Counted from the first letter of the stretch, positions 1-7,430 are shown. The stretch is 64,000 bases of DNA from Harmothoe impar (GCA_947462335.1 OX381717.1:16049166-16113165); one strand, 5' to 3'. The notes: generated from the sequence alone by a model not told the origin. A program made the numbers and translations.

Positions 1-15
1 AACCCGTTTTTTCTG

Positions 16-468
16 TCACAACATCATCATCAATAGCTTCTGACTCACTGTCCGGTCGCTCAGCTTTGGGATTTTGCTCATGCGCATGACGCACTTCTTG
101 GGGTTTCTTGTTCGACATGCTTCAATTAGGAAATGAACGCAATGAGGTCCACAGGTGTCAGCAGAAGTGTCTTGTAGTTGAACGCGGTTTCTTTGCCACT
201 TGAACGGAGCAGAGCGTTCCACAAAAGACAAGAACTCCGCACTCAGCGGCGGTAAGCCGAAGGAATCAAAGTAGTACACTTCACCCGTGCTCGACACGTA
301 AAACGCTACCCAATGCTGACCTGGTAAATGTTGCGGATCTGTGTTGCTCACGAAACAAGTGTCTTTGATCGGGTGCTTCGGAATAGTGTCACAAGAGAAA
401 ACAGCTAGGAAACGATGTTTTGTGTGAACGTTTTCCTTCAACACTCTACTTATTTCAAGCGTATTCAT
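16..468 (-). CDS. Adenain-type cysteine protease (Polinton PRO)
   Basis: 150 residues. Family role: maturation cleavage of virion proteins during particle assembly. Catalytic residues fit the adenain pattern: His52 in GQHWVAF, Asp69 in YYFDSFG, Gln99, and Cys106 in DTCGPHC, with Gln and Cys seven residues apart as in adenovirus protease. The open frame runs upstream to 657, but that part overlaps the end of the capsid gene and reads as low-similarity sequence. The ATG at 466-468 opens directly into the conserved domain and leaves a 74-bp gap after the capsid stop, so it is the preferred start. A TATA-like box at about 637-643 on this strand could drive it with a roughly 140-nt leader. It is the last gene of the cluster before the window edge. 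Confidence 0.9.
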   Translation of the reverse strand: MNTLEISRVLKENVHTKHRFLAVFSCDTIPKHPIKDTCFVSNTDPQHLPGQHWVAFYVSSTGEVYYFDSFGLPPLSAEFLSFVERSAPFKWQRNRVQLQDTSADTCGPHCVHFLIEACRTRNPKKCVMRMSKIPKLSDRTVSQKLLMMML

Positions 469-542
469 ACGATACGCTAAGTACTGCTGTCTTGTCTTCA
501 GTTCATGTGGTAGTCGGTGATGGGGTGTCGATCTCTGGTCAG

Positions 543-1805
543 CTAGACGACGTTGTCGTACACCAAGTAGAGTAGCACCGTTGTTGTCGCTTGTAGCGCC
601 GAGCGGAAACTGACTTCCACCCTCAGCTGACCCGCTCTTATAAGGTTCACGCGACACCCGTCGTGCGATCTGTCTGGGGTTAAATCGAGGGGGAACACCG
701 TGTAACCGTTCAGGAATTGCTCGTATGAAATACCACAGGAGCGCGCGCCCTCGTACATCCCCGTTTCCGTGTGTAGCGCCAAGTACTCTCTCACGGCCGC
801 TTTGGTTTTAAAGTCGGGCACGTAAGCATCGTTCGGCACTTTCTGATCGTTCACTATCACTTGAAGCGAGCTGATGTCGTAATGCTTCATCTCGAACGGG
901 TTCTTGTTGTAGCTACCGTTGAAGGCGTCGTGGTCCAGGCAGCAAATCATCATCGACTTGGGAAGCTGGCCTGTGTTGGAGTGCGTGTAGCTGTGATCTC
1001 TGTTACCTTGAGGGATGGTGTACGTCGTCACCTCCACTCTGTTCACCGGGTAGTCGAAGGGGCCGTGTTCTATCACTGCTCTTTTGTGCGTTTCCGCTAC
1101 AGCGTCCGCCACCAACACACGTCGCACGTAGAGCTTTGCTTTGTAGATCTTCAATTTGTAGCCTGCGTCAGGGGCGCACATCAGATAGAAAGAGGGCGCT
1201 GCCTGTTTCAGAGTGAGATTGATTTCTGTCTCTCCAACGATGAGCTTCGGTTGATGAGCCAGGTCAAAGTGCAGTCGCGCCATCAGCGAAAAGCGCTGGT
1301 TGGAGATTAGCTTCCTGCGCGCAGTGTACCCCGCATTCGCGTTAGTCAACGTGTCAAACTGACCAGGCGTATCTTCATGCCACCCCTGGGCGCTCATGAC
1401 GCCGCACTTCACGTCTTTGATGTAGTTGAGTAACCCTTCCAAGTAAGCTCGGTAAGGGTAGGTCTCGGTGTTGCCAGACACTTTGAAACCGCCGATGGAG
1501 ACTTGGACGTCTTTGAAGAGCGAGTGAGCCAAGTTGTTCACCGGAGCTACCGCGTCGGTGTCCTCTAGCGCCGCTCCGTTCGCTTTCAGCACTTGACATT
1601 CCAGATGAAGGTAATTCTCGTTCAGGTCTGTGTACTCTTGCGACTTGTTGATGGTGAAATTTATGTTACCTCCATCCTCTAAAGAGTTTTTTGTTTCTAT
1701 CCCGAGGATAGACGACTTTAAGATAGTAGTCTGAGTCGGCGCTAGGGTGTGCAGGTCGAGCTCAGAGAGCGCGCACTCGTTACTGCTCTCGTGTACGTAA
1801 GCCAT
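543..1805 (-). CDS. Major capsid protein, double jelly-roll (hexon-like)
   Basis: 420 residues starting at ATG 1803-1805. Family role: trimeric capsomer of the icosahedral shell, related to adenovirus hexon and other double-jelly-roll capsids. Length, the early segment that declares variables before a beta-rich body, and position between the core-like protein and the protease all match Polinton capsid genes. Visible blocks include NNLAHSLFKDVQVSIGG near residue 90, RAYLEGLLNY near 120 and the terminal SFRSALQATTTVLLYLVYD. These resemble the family by eye; a structure-based search would settle it. The frame has no internal stop. A strong TATA box at 1855-1869 lies about 55 bp upstream. Confidence 0.85.
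   Translation of the reverse strand: MAYVHESSNECALSELDLHTLAPTQTTILKSSILGIETKNSLEDGGNINFTINKSQEYTDLNENYLHLECQVLKANGAALEDTDAVAPVNNLAHSLFKDVQVSIGGFKVSGNTETYPYRAYLEGLLNYIKDVKCGVMSAQGWHEDTPGQFDTLTNANAGYTARRKLISNQRFSLMARLHFDLAHQPKLIVGETEINLTLKQAAPSFYLMCAPDAGYKLKIYKAKLYVRRVLVADAVAETHKRAVIEHGPFDYPVNRVEVTTYTIPQGNRDHSYTHSNTGQLPKSMMICCLDHDAFNGSYNKNPFEMKHYDISSLQVIVNDQKVPNDAYVPDFKTKAAVREYLALHTETGMYEGARSCGISYEQFLNGYTVFPLDLTPDRSHDGCRVNLIRAGQLRVEVSFRSALQATTTVLLYLVYDNVV
637..643 (-). promoter_or_regulatory. TATA-like box upstream of the protease gene
   Basis: The minus strand reads CTTATAAGAGCGG, inside the 3' end of the capsid gene and about 170 bp before the protease ATG. The TATAAG core followed by a G-rich stretch resembles the boxes near 5797, 7425 and 8470. 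Function is inferred. Confidence 0.4.
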
Positions 1806-1854
1806 TGTGTTCTCTCTTCACGGGGACGACAGACTGACGCCGGCCGCCTCCAGT

Positions 1855-1869
1855 CTTTTTATTTATACC
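1855..1869 (-). promoter_or_regulatory. TATA promoter of the major capsid gene
   Basis: The minus strand reads GGTATAAATAAAAAG, 50-64 bp before the capsid ATG, giving a predicted start about 30 nt before the ATG. The same core with one change occurs before the ATPase gene at 6878-6893. It also contains AATAAA, so it could serve as poly(A) signal for the upstream gene. Confidence 0.6.
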
Positions 1870-1884
1870 TAAGCGCCTAGGCGC

Positions 1885-2291
1885 TCACCGGTCGAATACA
1901 TCCCCTCTACGTCTCTTGCAAGAGCCACCGCCCGTATGAGGAGAACGCCGGCGACGTTTCGACCCTTTCTTAGACGCGACAGTTGTCTTTCCTCCTGAGA
2001 ACGCCGTACTCGCCAGTCTCTTCAGAGCGCCTGCGCCTCGGTCTTTCACGCTGCTCTTTAAAGTCCGACCCGCCAGCACATCTTTAGCTACACCCACACC
2101 GGCGTTTTTGACTTCAATAGCGGGGTAGCCGAGCGCATCAGACCTAACAGAGCGCCGCCCAAACCGTGCCCGCTCTGGAAAGAGTGCCCGCTGTACACGT
2201 TGATGCCGTTGCCCAGCTGCGCGTTGTAGTAATCGCTGTACCCTCTGCCGACAGTGCGCTTGGCTGGAAAGTACGGAACGCGTTCACGCAT
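1885..2291 (-). pseudogene. Basic virion-core-like protein (adenovirus pX/pVI-like), frameshifted
   Basis: Two short frames overlap by ten bases. 2088-2291 starts at ATG 2289-2291 and encodes a Tyr/Gly-rich N-terminus ending in LGGALLGLMRSATPLLKS. 1885-2097 has no ATG of its own and encodes GVAKDVLAGRTLKSSVKDRG followed by an Arg/Lys-rich tail (GSKRRRRSP, CKRRRGD). In animal Polintons these two segments are normally one protein of about 130-140 residues, a glycine/hydrophobic patch followed by a basic DNA-binding tail. The frame change falls at a run of five A on the coding strand. It may be a real inactivating deletion, a sequencing or assembly error, or translational frameshifting; no canonical slippery heptamer is seen. 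Confidence 0.65.
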
Positions 2292-3418
2292 CTTTTTTTT
2301 TTGTTTGGCTCAATAGGTCTCAGATGAAGTGTCACGGTCACCTCGCCTCTACTGAATGGGATGGAATGGCCGGATCGGTCTCTTAAATAGATGCCGACCT
2401 CGGTAAACCTCTTGGATTTCAAGGGGAAATAATCCAAATGGGGAAAACTGATAGCTTGCACGCCACCTCGACGCCTTCCGCCTCTGTCCACCGCGACGCA
2501 GCGTAACAGCGGCACTTGCATGTCGCCCACACGTCTCTCCTGGATCATGTCGGTGTATATGTACATAGAGTGCACGTCCCCGAAAACATCCATCGAGTAG
2601 GCGCCAGTAGTCGGCGACGCGAAACACGTCTTCTCTCCGAAGCCTAGAACACATGCGAGATGCTGAGTCAGCAGGATAGCACAGTGTCTCGGCGGTTTGA
2701 TGGTGACACGTTTCGTCTTGGAGTCGTACGATAAGATCCCCATCGGTTTGAGCAGGAAGCTGGAGCCCTCTAGTCTGTCATCTCGCAACGTCTCACTCAA
2801 GCGCTCGACTAGGGTGTGGTTGGTTCCGGTGAAAATAGGAGGTATCTCGAATATGTTTGGCATAAAACTGTGCACTCCCATGTCTTTCTCCATCTTTTCG
2901 ATCATCTGTCTTGCTTGATCGCTGATCGCCTTCTTCTTCACGGCCGGGGACAAGAACTGCTTGTATACGGCATTCGTCTGTCTCAAGTCGACCTCTCTCT
3001 TGAACCTTTTTGTTTCCGGTTTCAATCGCTGCTCTTCCGACGTGTCTGACATCTCTTCCACCGTTACATAGCTTGCTTCCTTCCCACTCAGCGGGTATTT
3101 TTTGCTGAAGATTAGCTTGCTCAGACCGTTCGCGTTTTTCATTCCCCTCCAGTCTACCTGCAGTTTTCTTCTTTCGGCGAATTTAGCGTCTTTTAAAACG
3201 TTGATCGCCTCCTCTAGCGAACCCTTGCTGCGCAGAGGAACAACGATGATCAAGTCGTCGTGCACGTTAGTCCATTCTCTAGGGAGGATGATCTCAGTCA
3301 GAGCCGCTTCGTACGCTTCGGGCAGAAGGAGCGGCGAGTCGGAGTGAGTTCGGAAAGACGTCAAGCTGTTGTCAGGATAATACTCCATGGAGCTGTTGCT
3401 AGGTAGGGTGATGTTCAT
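2144..3418 (-). CDS. Penton / minor capsid protein, single jelly-roll
   Basis: 424 residues as read, ATG at 3416-3418. Family role: pentameric vertex protein. The N-terminus MNITLPSNSSMEYYPDN, followed by EAALTEIILPREW, and the C-terminal block with IYTDMI, VPLLRCVAV, HLDYFPL and VTLHLRPIEPN are characteristic of Polinton minor capsid proteins. The conserved domain ends at about residue 378. The last 46 residues begin exactly after a run of ten A (2293-2302) and overlap the next gene; they look like out-of-frame translation of it. A one-base change in that run would stop the protein within three codons, so the natural end is probably near 2290. The start lies 6 bp after the integrase stop. 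Confidence 0.85.
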   Translation of the reverse strand: MNITLPSNSSMEYYPDNSLTSFRTHSDSPLLLPEAYEAALTEIILPREWTNVHDDLIIVVPLRSKGSLEEAINVLKDAKFAERRKLQVDWRGMKNANGLSKLIFSKKYPLSGKEASYVTVEEMSDTSEEQRLKPETKRFKREVDLRQTNAVYKQFLSPAVKKKAISDQARQMIEKMEKDMGVHSFMPNIFEIPPIFTGTNHTLVERLSETLRDDRLEGSSFLLKPMGILSYDSKTKRVTIKPPRHCAILLTQHLACVLGFGEKTCFASPTTGAYSMDVFGDVHSMYIYTDMIQERRVGDMQVPLLRCVAVDRGGRRRGGVQAISFPHLDYFPLKSKRFTEVGIYLRDRSGHSIPFSRGEVTVTLHLRPIEPNKKKRCVNAFRTFQPSALSAEGTAITTTRSWATASTCTAGTLSRAGTVWAALC

Positions 3419-3424
3419 TTTTTT

Positions 3425-4561
3425 CTACGTTATTTTTTTGACGGGGATCCACTCGTTGAACTTGTCGTCGTAACCTAACCAACGTACGAAAGCTAGCCCT
3501 TTACCGTCGACGGTCTTGCGGCGCAACACCTCATCTATCAGGTAGTTGTTGTCGTAACGACTCTTGTACACCTTCTGAACCTCTTCCGGGTAGAAGACGC
3601 CTTTTATCTCCTCGCCCTTGTCGTCTTTTAGCTCGAACCCTCTGCTTCCAAACGTTTTAGCAACGTCGACCACTTCCTCGCGCCAGTTTCCCTCGTACCC
3701 TTTGTCAAAGGCACCTTTAGTTCTCAACATCCTCACTCTGTCACCCGGAGCGATGACGTCGACGGCAGACATCTTTGTTTTTTTCTTCTTTTTCCATATT
3801 TCGTCGATTTGTTTGTTAGTTGGGAGATCTTGTCGGTAGAAAACTGTTTCGCTGTTTTCCGAGCTGACTTGAGCCGGCGCCATTTTCAACGTCTTGTGGT
3901 GAGTGCGATTGTAAGAAGACACTACATGGTGCAGTACGTCTACATAGCGATACGTGCGCTTGTGTGTGAAATAACGCCACAGCTTCTCCTTCAGACTGCG
4001 GTTCAAGCGCTCCACTAGACTAGCTTTGATGTCGTCGTACTCGCCAGTGAAAAACTCTATGCCCTCGCTCTTCAAGTGATCTTGAAAGATCTTGTTCACA
4101 AACTCTTTCCCCTTGTCTGTCTGAACAGTGCGCGGTTGTCTCTCGCCAGTGTCTGTCATCTTTTGGAAGGCCTCGGTAACATCAGCACCACTCTTGGATT
4201 TAATGGGAACGGCCCACGCATACCTAGAGAAAACGTCGATCGCCGTCACCACGTACCGGAAGCGGTCGTTGTGACACGCCAAAGCCTGCATGTCCATCAG
4301 ATCTATCTGCCACTGCTGATCGATTGCACCGGTTATAGTATTGTTCCTTGCGAATTTTCTCCGAATGGGTTTATGTTTAGTGTAGGCGTCCAGCGACACT
4401 AAAGCATCTCGGATGACGGCCGGGTTTAGGTGGCGAAAATGATGTTTCTGGAGTTTAGTCACGCTAGTGAAACTGGAGGGTGCTTTGACGTCGGTATATT
4501 TAGCTACTACGCGCTTCTTTTCTTTTTTCTTCTTGGTCAGTCTCTTCACCGGTTTTCCCAT
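3425..4561 (-). CDS. Retroviral-type (rve) DDE integrase with chromodomain-like tail
   Basis: 378 residues. Family role: inserts the element into host DNA. The catalytic core carries Asp87 (WQIDLMDM), Asp149 (VQTDKGKEF) and Glu184 (LVERLNRSLKEKLW), with the last two 35 residues apart. The N-terminus is Lys-rich (KRLTKKKKEKKRV), a likely nuclear signal. Residues about 335-378 (NYLIDEVLRRK, FVRWLGYDDKFNEWIPV) form a chromodomain-like fold known to guide integration to marked chromatin in related elements. All catalytic residues are present and the frame is intact. Its start overlaps the end of the upstream gene by 16 bp, which suggests a shared transcript. Confidence 0.95.
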   Translation of the reverse strand: MGKPVKRLTKKKKEKKRVVAKYTDVKAPSSFTSVTKLQKHHFRHLNPAVIRDALVSLDAYTKHKPIRRKFARNNTITGAIDQQWQIDLMDMQALACHNDRFRYVVTAIDVFSRYAWAVPIKSKSGADVTEAFQKMTDTGERQPRTVQTDKGKEFVNKIFQDHLKSEGIEFFTGEYDDIKASLVERLNRSLKEKLWRYFTHKRTYRYVDVLHHVVSSYNRTHHKTLKMAPAQVSSENSETVFYRQDLPTNKQIDEIWKKKKKTKMSAVDVIAPGDRVRMLRTKGAFDKGYEGNWREEVVDVAKTFGSRGFELKDDKGEEIKGVFYPEEVQKVYKSRYDNNYLIDEVLRRKTVDGKGLAFVRWLGYDDKFNEWIPVKKIT

Positions 4562-5778
4562 CGTCGGCCTGATGGAGTAGCACCAGGAGCGGGAGTGTAC
4601 GACGCCTGCGCTAGGCGGTTGCGACTTTTCTTTTTCTTACTCGCCGCGCTCCTATATGACGACGGTGGTTTCACTGTAGTCGGAGTTTGGAAAAGTTCAC
4701 TGCCCTCGTCGTCGTCAGAGGATTGATCGTCCACCTGGAAAGAAGAGTCTGCTGCTGCTGCTGCTGCTGCTTTTTCTTCTTCTTCTTCTTCTTCTTCTTC
4801 TTCTTCTTCCGAGTCGAAGCTCGGTCGTTTCCGACCTCTGTCAGTAAGCCGTGTGTCCAAACGTCGGCCAGGTCCGCTCGCTTTATACAGATGGTTTCCG
4901 ATCAAGGAGTCTGTGGGATCTGTTTCGTGCAGCGCTTTTGTGAACGGAGAGTAGCCCGCCGGTCTGTTCGCCGTCTTCCTGAACCTGGCGGCGTCGCTCA
5001 GTAATTCCACTATGTTGATGTGACGCTCAGGTGGTATTCTCAGACCCGACATCTCGCGCACCGCACCGTCCTCGTTCCACTTGACCACACCGGATTTCTC
5101 CAATTTCCTGTACAGCGCAGTGGTCCGGATGCGATTCCTCTTGGGAACTTGGTTCACCAACCGCTCAAGTAGGGACGCGCTGGCTTCTTCAGCAGACTGA
5201 CGGAGGTGAGCCGGTGGCGAAGAAGTGTAGGACGAAGAGATGTTGCTGTTGTTGGGATTCGCGAGAAAAAATTGCAATCTATTCAACAACCTTCGGTATT
5301 TCAACATTTTCTCGTGCGATTCCAAAGTGGGATCGTTCAACACTAAGTCCAAGTCCCTGTAGATAAACTGTAGCACCTGGTGCAATGCTGCGTTGGGATG
5401 AAGGGATCGTTCTGCCTGCTTGTGGTAATAGGCCATATCGGTAGGTAGGCGGGCGGCGGTGGCAGGGGTTAAAGAGGAGGCGGCGGAACTCTCGTTCTTT
5501 TCACTACGCTCATCAGGAAGAGGAGGAAGGTTTGGAGCAGTAGAAGTACTAGCAGCAGCGACTGCAGTAGTAGCAGCGCTAGTAGTAGCAGCAGTGGGCA
5601 CATGATGAAGTAGACCTGCTCGTGATGATTTGTAGAGCGTCTCAGGATCCACGAGCGCTAAGCGTTTGTAGTGTTGTTGCTGCTCTGAGTCTGTCATGGG
5701 GGCGACGGTGGCGATGGCGCTGGCGGTGGTGGTAGTGGTGGTACTGTCGGCGAGTAGGTGTCGAATGAGGTGTCTCAT
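4546..5778 (-). CDS. Polinton accessory protein of unknown function, low-complexity tail
   Basis: 410 residues from ATG 5776-5778, or 383 from Met28 (5695-5697). I do not know a function; similar proteins sit beside the integrase in other Polintons. Three parts are visible: a Thr/Ala-rich N-terminus, a conserved-looking middle (about residues 130-300) with helices, RLLNRLQFFLANPN, LYRKLEKSGVVKWNEDG and RPAGYSPF, and a tail with a run of 13 Glu and 7 Ala encoded by GAA/GCA trinucleotide repeats at 4751-4808. A TATA box centred near 5797 is only about 20 bp before the first ATG, so the message probably starts after it and Met28 is the likelier start. Confidence 0.65.
   Translation of the reverse strand: MRHLIRHLLADSTTTTTTASAIATVAPMTDSEQQQHYKRLALVDPETLYKSSRAGLLHHVPTAATTSAATTAVAAASTSTAPNLPPLPDERSEKNESSAASSLTPATAARLPTDMAYYHKQAERSLHPNAALHQVLQFIYRDLDLVLNDPTLESHEKMLKYRRLLNRLQFFLANPNNSNISSSYTSSPPAHLRQSAEEASASLLERLVNQVPKRNRIRTTALYRKLEKSGVVKWNEDGAVREMSGLRIPPERHINIVELLSDAARFRKTANRPAGYSPFTKALHETDPTDSLIGNHLYKASGPGRRLDTRLTDRGRKRPSFDSEEEEEEEEEEEEKAAAAAAADSSFQVDDQSSDDDEGSELFQTPTTVKPPSSYRSAASKKKKSRNRLAQASYTPAPGATPSGRRWENR
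4751..4808. repeat. Trinucleotide repeats coding for poly-Ala and poly-Glu
   Basis: On the plus strand a (GCT)n stretch is followed by (TTC)n. On the coding (minus) strand these read as Glu and Ala codons within the accessory protein. Such tracts are prone to length change. Confidence 0.85.
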
Positions 5779-5993
5779 ATACGGAGAATGCTCTTTATAA
5801 GCGGTAAGGCCATCCCTATGAGAGCCGGAATGAGGAAACCTCCCTCTTGTACCAAGACGCGTCTCTTTTTTTTTATGGGAGTAGATTTTTTGCCGACCTC
5901 CCTTAACACGTCAGCCGATTCTCGAAGCTTGTCCAGTTGTTTGTCACTGAGCAGGATGTTCCCTACGAGTAAATTGTGACAGATCTCACTCAA
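5775..5993 (-). CDS. Small Polinton protein with hydrophobic C-terminus; start unresolved
   Basis: About 72 residues are visible from a TTG at 5991-5993. The sequence has an amphipathic N-terminal part (ICHNLLVGNILLSDKQLDKL), a basic stretch KKKRRVLVQ, a GGFL turn and a hydrophobic end (IPALIGMALPLIKSILRI). This architecture recurs as a small conserved Polinton protein, possibly a virion membrane-active component; function is inferred only. The open frame continues upstream without an ATG into the end of the ATPase gene, with family-like residues (DDLIAALSEI) before the TTG. The true start may therefore be lost, non-AUG, or joined by splicing. It overlaps the accessory gene start by 4 bp. Confidence 0.6.
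   Translation of the reverse strand: MSEICHNLLVGNILLSDKQLDKLRESADVLREVGKKSTPIKKKRRVLVQEGGFLIPALIGMALPLIKSILRI
5794..5800 (-). promoter_or_regulatory. TATA-like box before the accessory gene
   Basis: The minus strand reads GCTTATAAAGAGC. Its distance to the first ATG (about 20 bp) is too short for that ATG to be in the message if transcription starts 25-30 nt downstream. Confidence 0.45.
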
Positions 5994-6052
5994 CGCTGCG
6001 ATCAGATCGTCGCTTCCAGAGTCTATTAGATGCGAGCAGTCCTTTTTTGCTA

Positions 6053-6769
6053 CTACTTTCTCTTCTTCTTTTTTTTGTCTAGCGGTACAAATACTAGCTG
6101 AGAGTGTATGGATGTCAAAGAGGAGCGTATTCTCAGATCGTCAGGTGTTGACTGCTTGAAGTCCAGAAGGAGGTATGAGTGAGGCCGCTTGAGTTCATGG
6201 GTAAATATACTAGAGAGGGCCGCCGCGTTGGAGGGAAACACCTGGCGAGACAGACTAGCTATTTGCCCCATGTCGCGCGGGTTCTTGAAAACGATCATGT
6301 AGTGAGCGTTCAGACTCATAGTTCGAAAGTCGGGTGATTTCTGGAATAGGTTCTGAGTGATATATATGACGCTCACATTCCAGTGATGGGAGTATTTAGT
6401 AAAGATGTCAGCTACCACTTGCTGATTGGAACTGCTCATCAGATCGTCCAATATCAGTAGAGTGTGTGGTCGTAAAGCGTCTTCTGCTACTTCCACGTCT
6501 CCCGCTATAGACTCTTTGCTAGGAAGACCTTCTCTGAATTCCACACCGTACTGATTTTGCATTTTTTCAAACAGAGGTTGCCACTCGCCGTAATGGTAAA
6601 AAGTCTTTTCCACCGGCGGCGTGACCAAATTGTTCACGTCGCTCAGAAATTGATCCACCAAGCGTGATTTTCCACAACCCGACGGACCGCTAATGATACA
6701 ACTAAAGGGTCCTTGTAGTCGAGCGTCGAAATGAATTTCTGTGAAGAGTTTGCTTTTACTACTCGACAT
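6053..6769 (-). CDS. FtsK/HerA-superfamily genome-packaging ATPase
   Basis: 238 residues, ATG at 6767-6769. Family role: pumps viral DNA into the capsid. Walker A is GPSGCGKS at residues 28-35, Walker B is LLILDD at 104-109, and ITQN at 137-140 fits the sensor position. The C-terminus ends in a Lys-rich tail (DKKKKKRK). Length and domain layout match the A32-like ATPases of Polintons and adintoviruses. It is the first recognisable morphogenesis gene of the cluster and is preceded by a TATA-like element at 6878-6893 that copies the capsid promoter. Confidence 0.93.
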   Translation of the reverse strand: MSSSKSKLFTEIHFDARLQGPFSCIISGPSGCGKSRLVDQFLSDVNNLVTPPVEKTFYHYGEWQPLFEKMQNQYGVEFREGLPSKESIAGDVEVAEDALRPHTLLILDDLMSSSNQQVVADIFTKYSHHWNVSVIYITQNLFQKSPDFRTMSLNAHYMIVFKNPRDMGQIASLSRQVFPSNAAALSSIFTHELKRPHSYLLLDFKQSTPDDLRIRSSLTSIHSQLVFVPLDKKKKKRK

Positions 6770-6877
6770 TTTTTTTTTTTTTCAGTACGCGTCAGAGAGT
6801 AGTTGTGTGTCTGACTGTCTGCTGTGTTTCTCACTCGAACGGTCGGTAGTGAATGGTTGTGGAGAAAAGTCAGCCGA

Positions 6878-6893
6878 CCTTTTTATTCATACC
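6878..6893 (-). promoter_or_regulatory. TATA-like promoter of the ATPase gene
   Basis: The minus strand reads GGTATGAATAAAAAGG, differing from the capsid promoter at 1855-1869 by one base in the shared 15. It lies about 110 bp before the ATPase ATG. Confidence 0.5.
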
Positions 6894-6983
6894 GGACGGT
6901 GTCACAGTAGCGGCGGCAGAAGTGTCTTTTTTTTCTTTTTATTTTTGCGATAAAATTATATTTTCACTCAATAGTCATAAATG

Positions 6984-7016
6984 TTTGTATCAGACTCCAG
7001 AGGAGTCTGATACAAA
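6984..7016. repeat. Perfect 15-bp inverted repeat (hairpin)
   Basis: The left arm TTTGTATCAGACTCC pairs perfectly with 7002-7016 across a 3-base loop. Flanking bases extend the pairing to about 22 bp with one mismatch. It sits in the spacer between the orphan gene and the ATPase promoter. Possible roles are transcription end, RNA processing or replication; none can be chosen from sequence. Confidence 0.85.
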
Positions 7017-7028
7017 TATTTATTTTTA

Positions 7029-7080
7029 AAAAAAAGAAGAGGAGGAGGAGGAGGAGGAGGAGGAGGCGAGGAGGAGAGAA
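7029..7080. repeat. AGG trinucleotide microsatellite
   Basis: A purine-rich (AGG)n tract on the plus strand, in the spacer downstream of the orphan gene. Confidence 0.8.
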
Positions 7081-7113
7081 AAGCGCAGATCAATCTTTTT
7101 TTTTTTTGATCAT

Positions 7114-7407
7114 TTAGGCAAAGCTCGTCGCTTTGCCGCTTTTTTTTCTTTTTCTGTGTTGTGACACGATCGTCTCGAAAAAGCAATAAGGAGTGCGAGC
7201 GCGGCGGTGACAAATACATATTGGAGCGTATGGTTTAAAATAGTGCGTCCCTATCTTCTTCAATTCGGCTGCGTTGTAATATGCGGGATAACAAGTGACG
7301 ACGTCGAAACGTTTAGAGACCGTGTTCACGTCGGCCACAACGCGCGCCCACCGAGTGGGAGCTGCAGTCACTCCCAAAAAAACGATCGGCTTGTCGAATC
7401 GTTTCAT
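7114..7407 (-). CDS. Hypothetical 97-residue basic protein (orphan)
   Basis: The frame starts at ATG 7405-7407; five extra codons upstream would need a GTG. I do not recognise the product. It opens with a short beta-like hydrophobic segment (KPIVFLGVTAA), has a middle rich in aromatic residues (CYPAYYN, HYFKPYAPICIC) and a basic end (HRKRKKSGK). It lies upstream of and in line with the ATPase, and a TATAAA sequence lies 16-20 bp before the ATG, too close for a conventional leader. It could be a fast-evolving accessory gene or a chance frame. Confidence 0.35.
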   Translation of the reverse strand: MKRFDKPIVFLGVTAAPTRWARVVADVNTVSKRFDVVTCYPAYYNAAELKKIGTHYFKPYAPICICHRRARTPYCFFETIVSQHRKRKKSGKATSFA

Positions 7408-7430
7408 AGCGCTTATTCTCACTTTATAAG

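Larger units (their letters stand above)
1..7430 (-). mobile_element. Endogenous Polinton/Maverick (adintovirus-like) element, partial
   Basis: Nine closely packed minus-strand reading frames form the hallmark set of this family: adenain-like protease, double-jelly-roll capsid, penton, basic core-like protein, rve integrase, FtsK/HerA ATPase and small accessory proteins. Base composition is clearly GC-richer than the host introns downstream. The left end is cut by the window just after the protease stop; the protein-primed DNA polymerase known for the family is not seen and may lie further left. The right end is uncertain: terminal inverted repeats were not identified, and the element may reach about 9.3 kb. 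Most frames are intact, which suggests a young insertion, but two homopolymer-associated frame problems are present (see the penton and core-protein entries). Confidence 0.9.

Noticed and set aside
469..657. N-terminal extension of the protease frame
   Set aside because: It overlaps the end of the capsid gene, while ATG 468 opens directly into the conserved domain.
861..1310. Long plus-strand frame opposite the capsid gene
   Set aside because: It is a mirror of the capsid coding sequence; composition follows the minus-strand codons and it lacks any recognisable domain.
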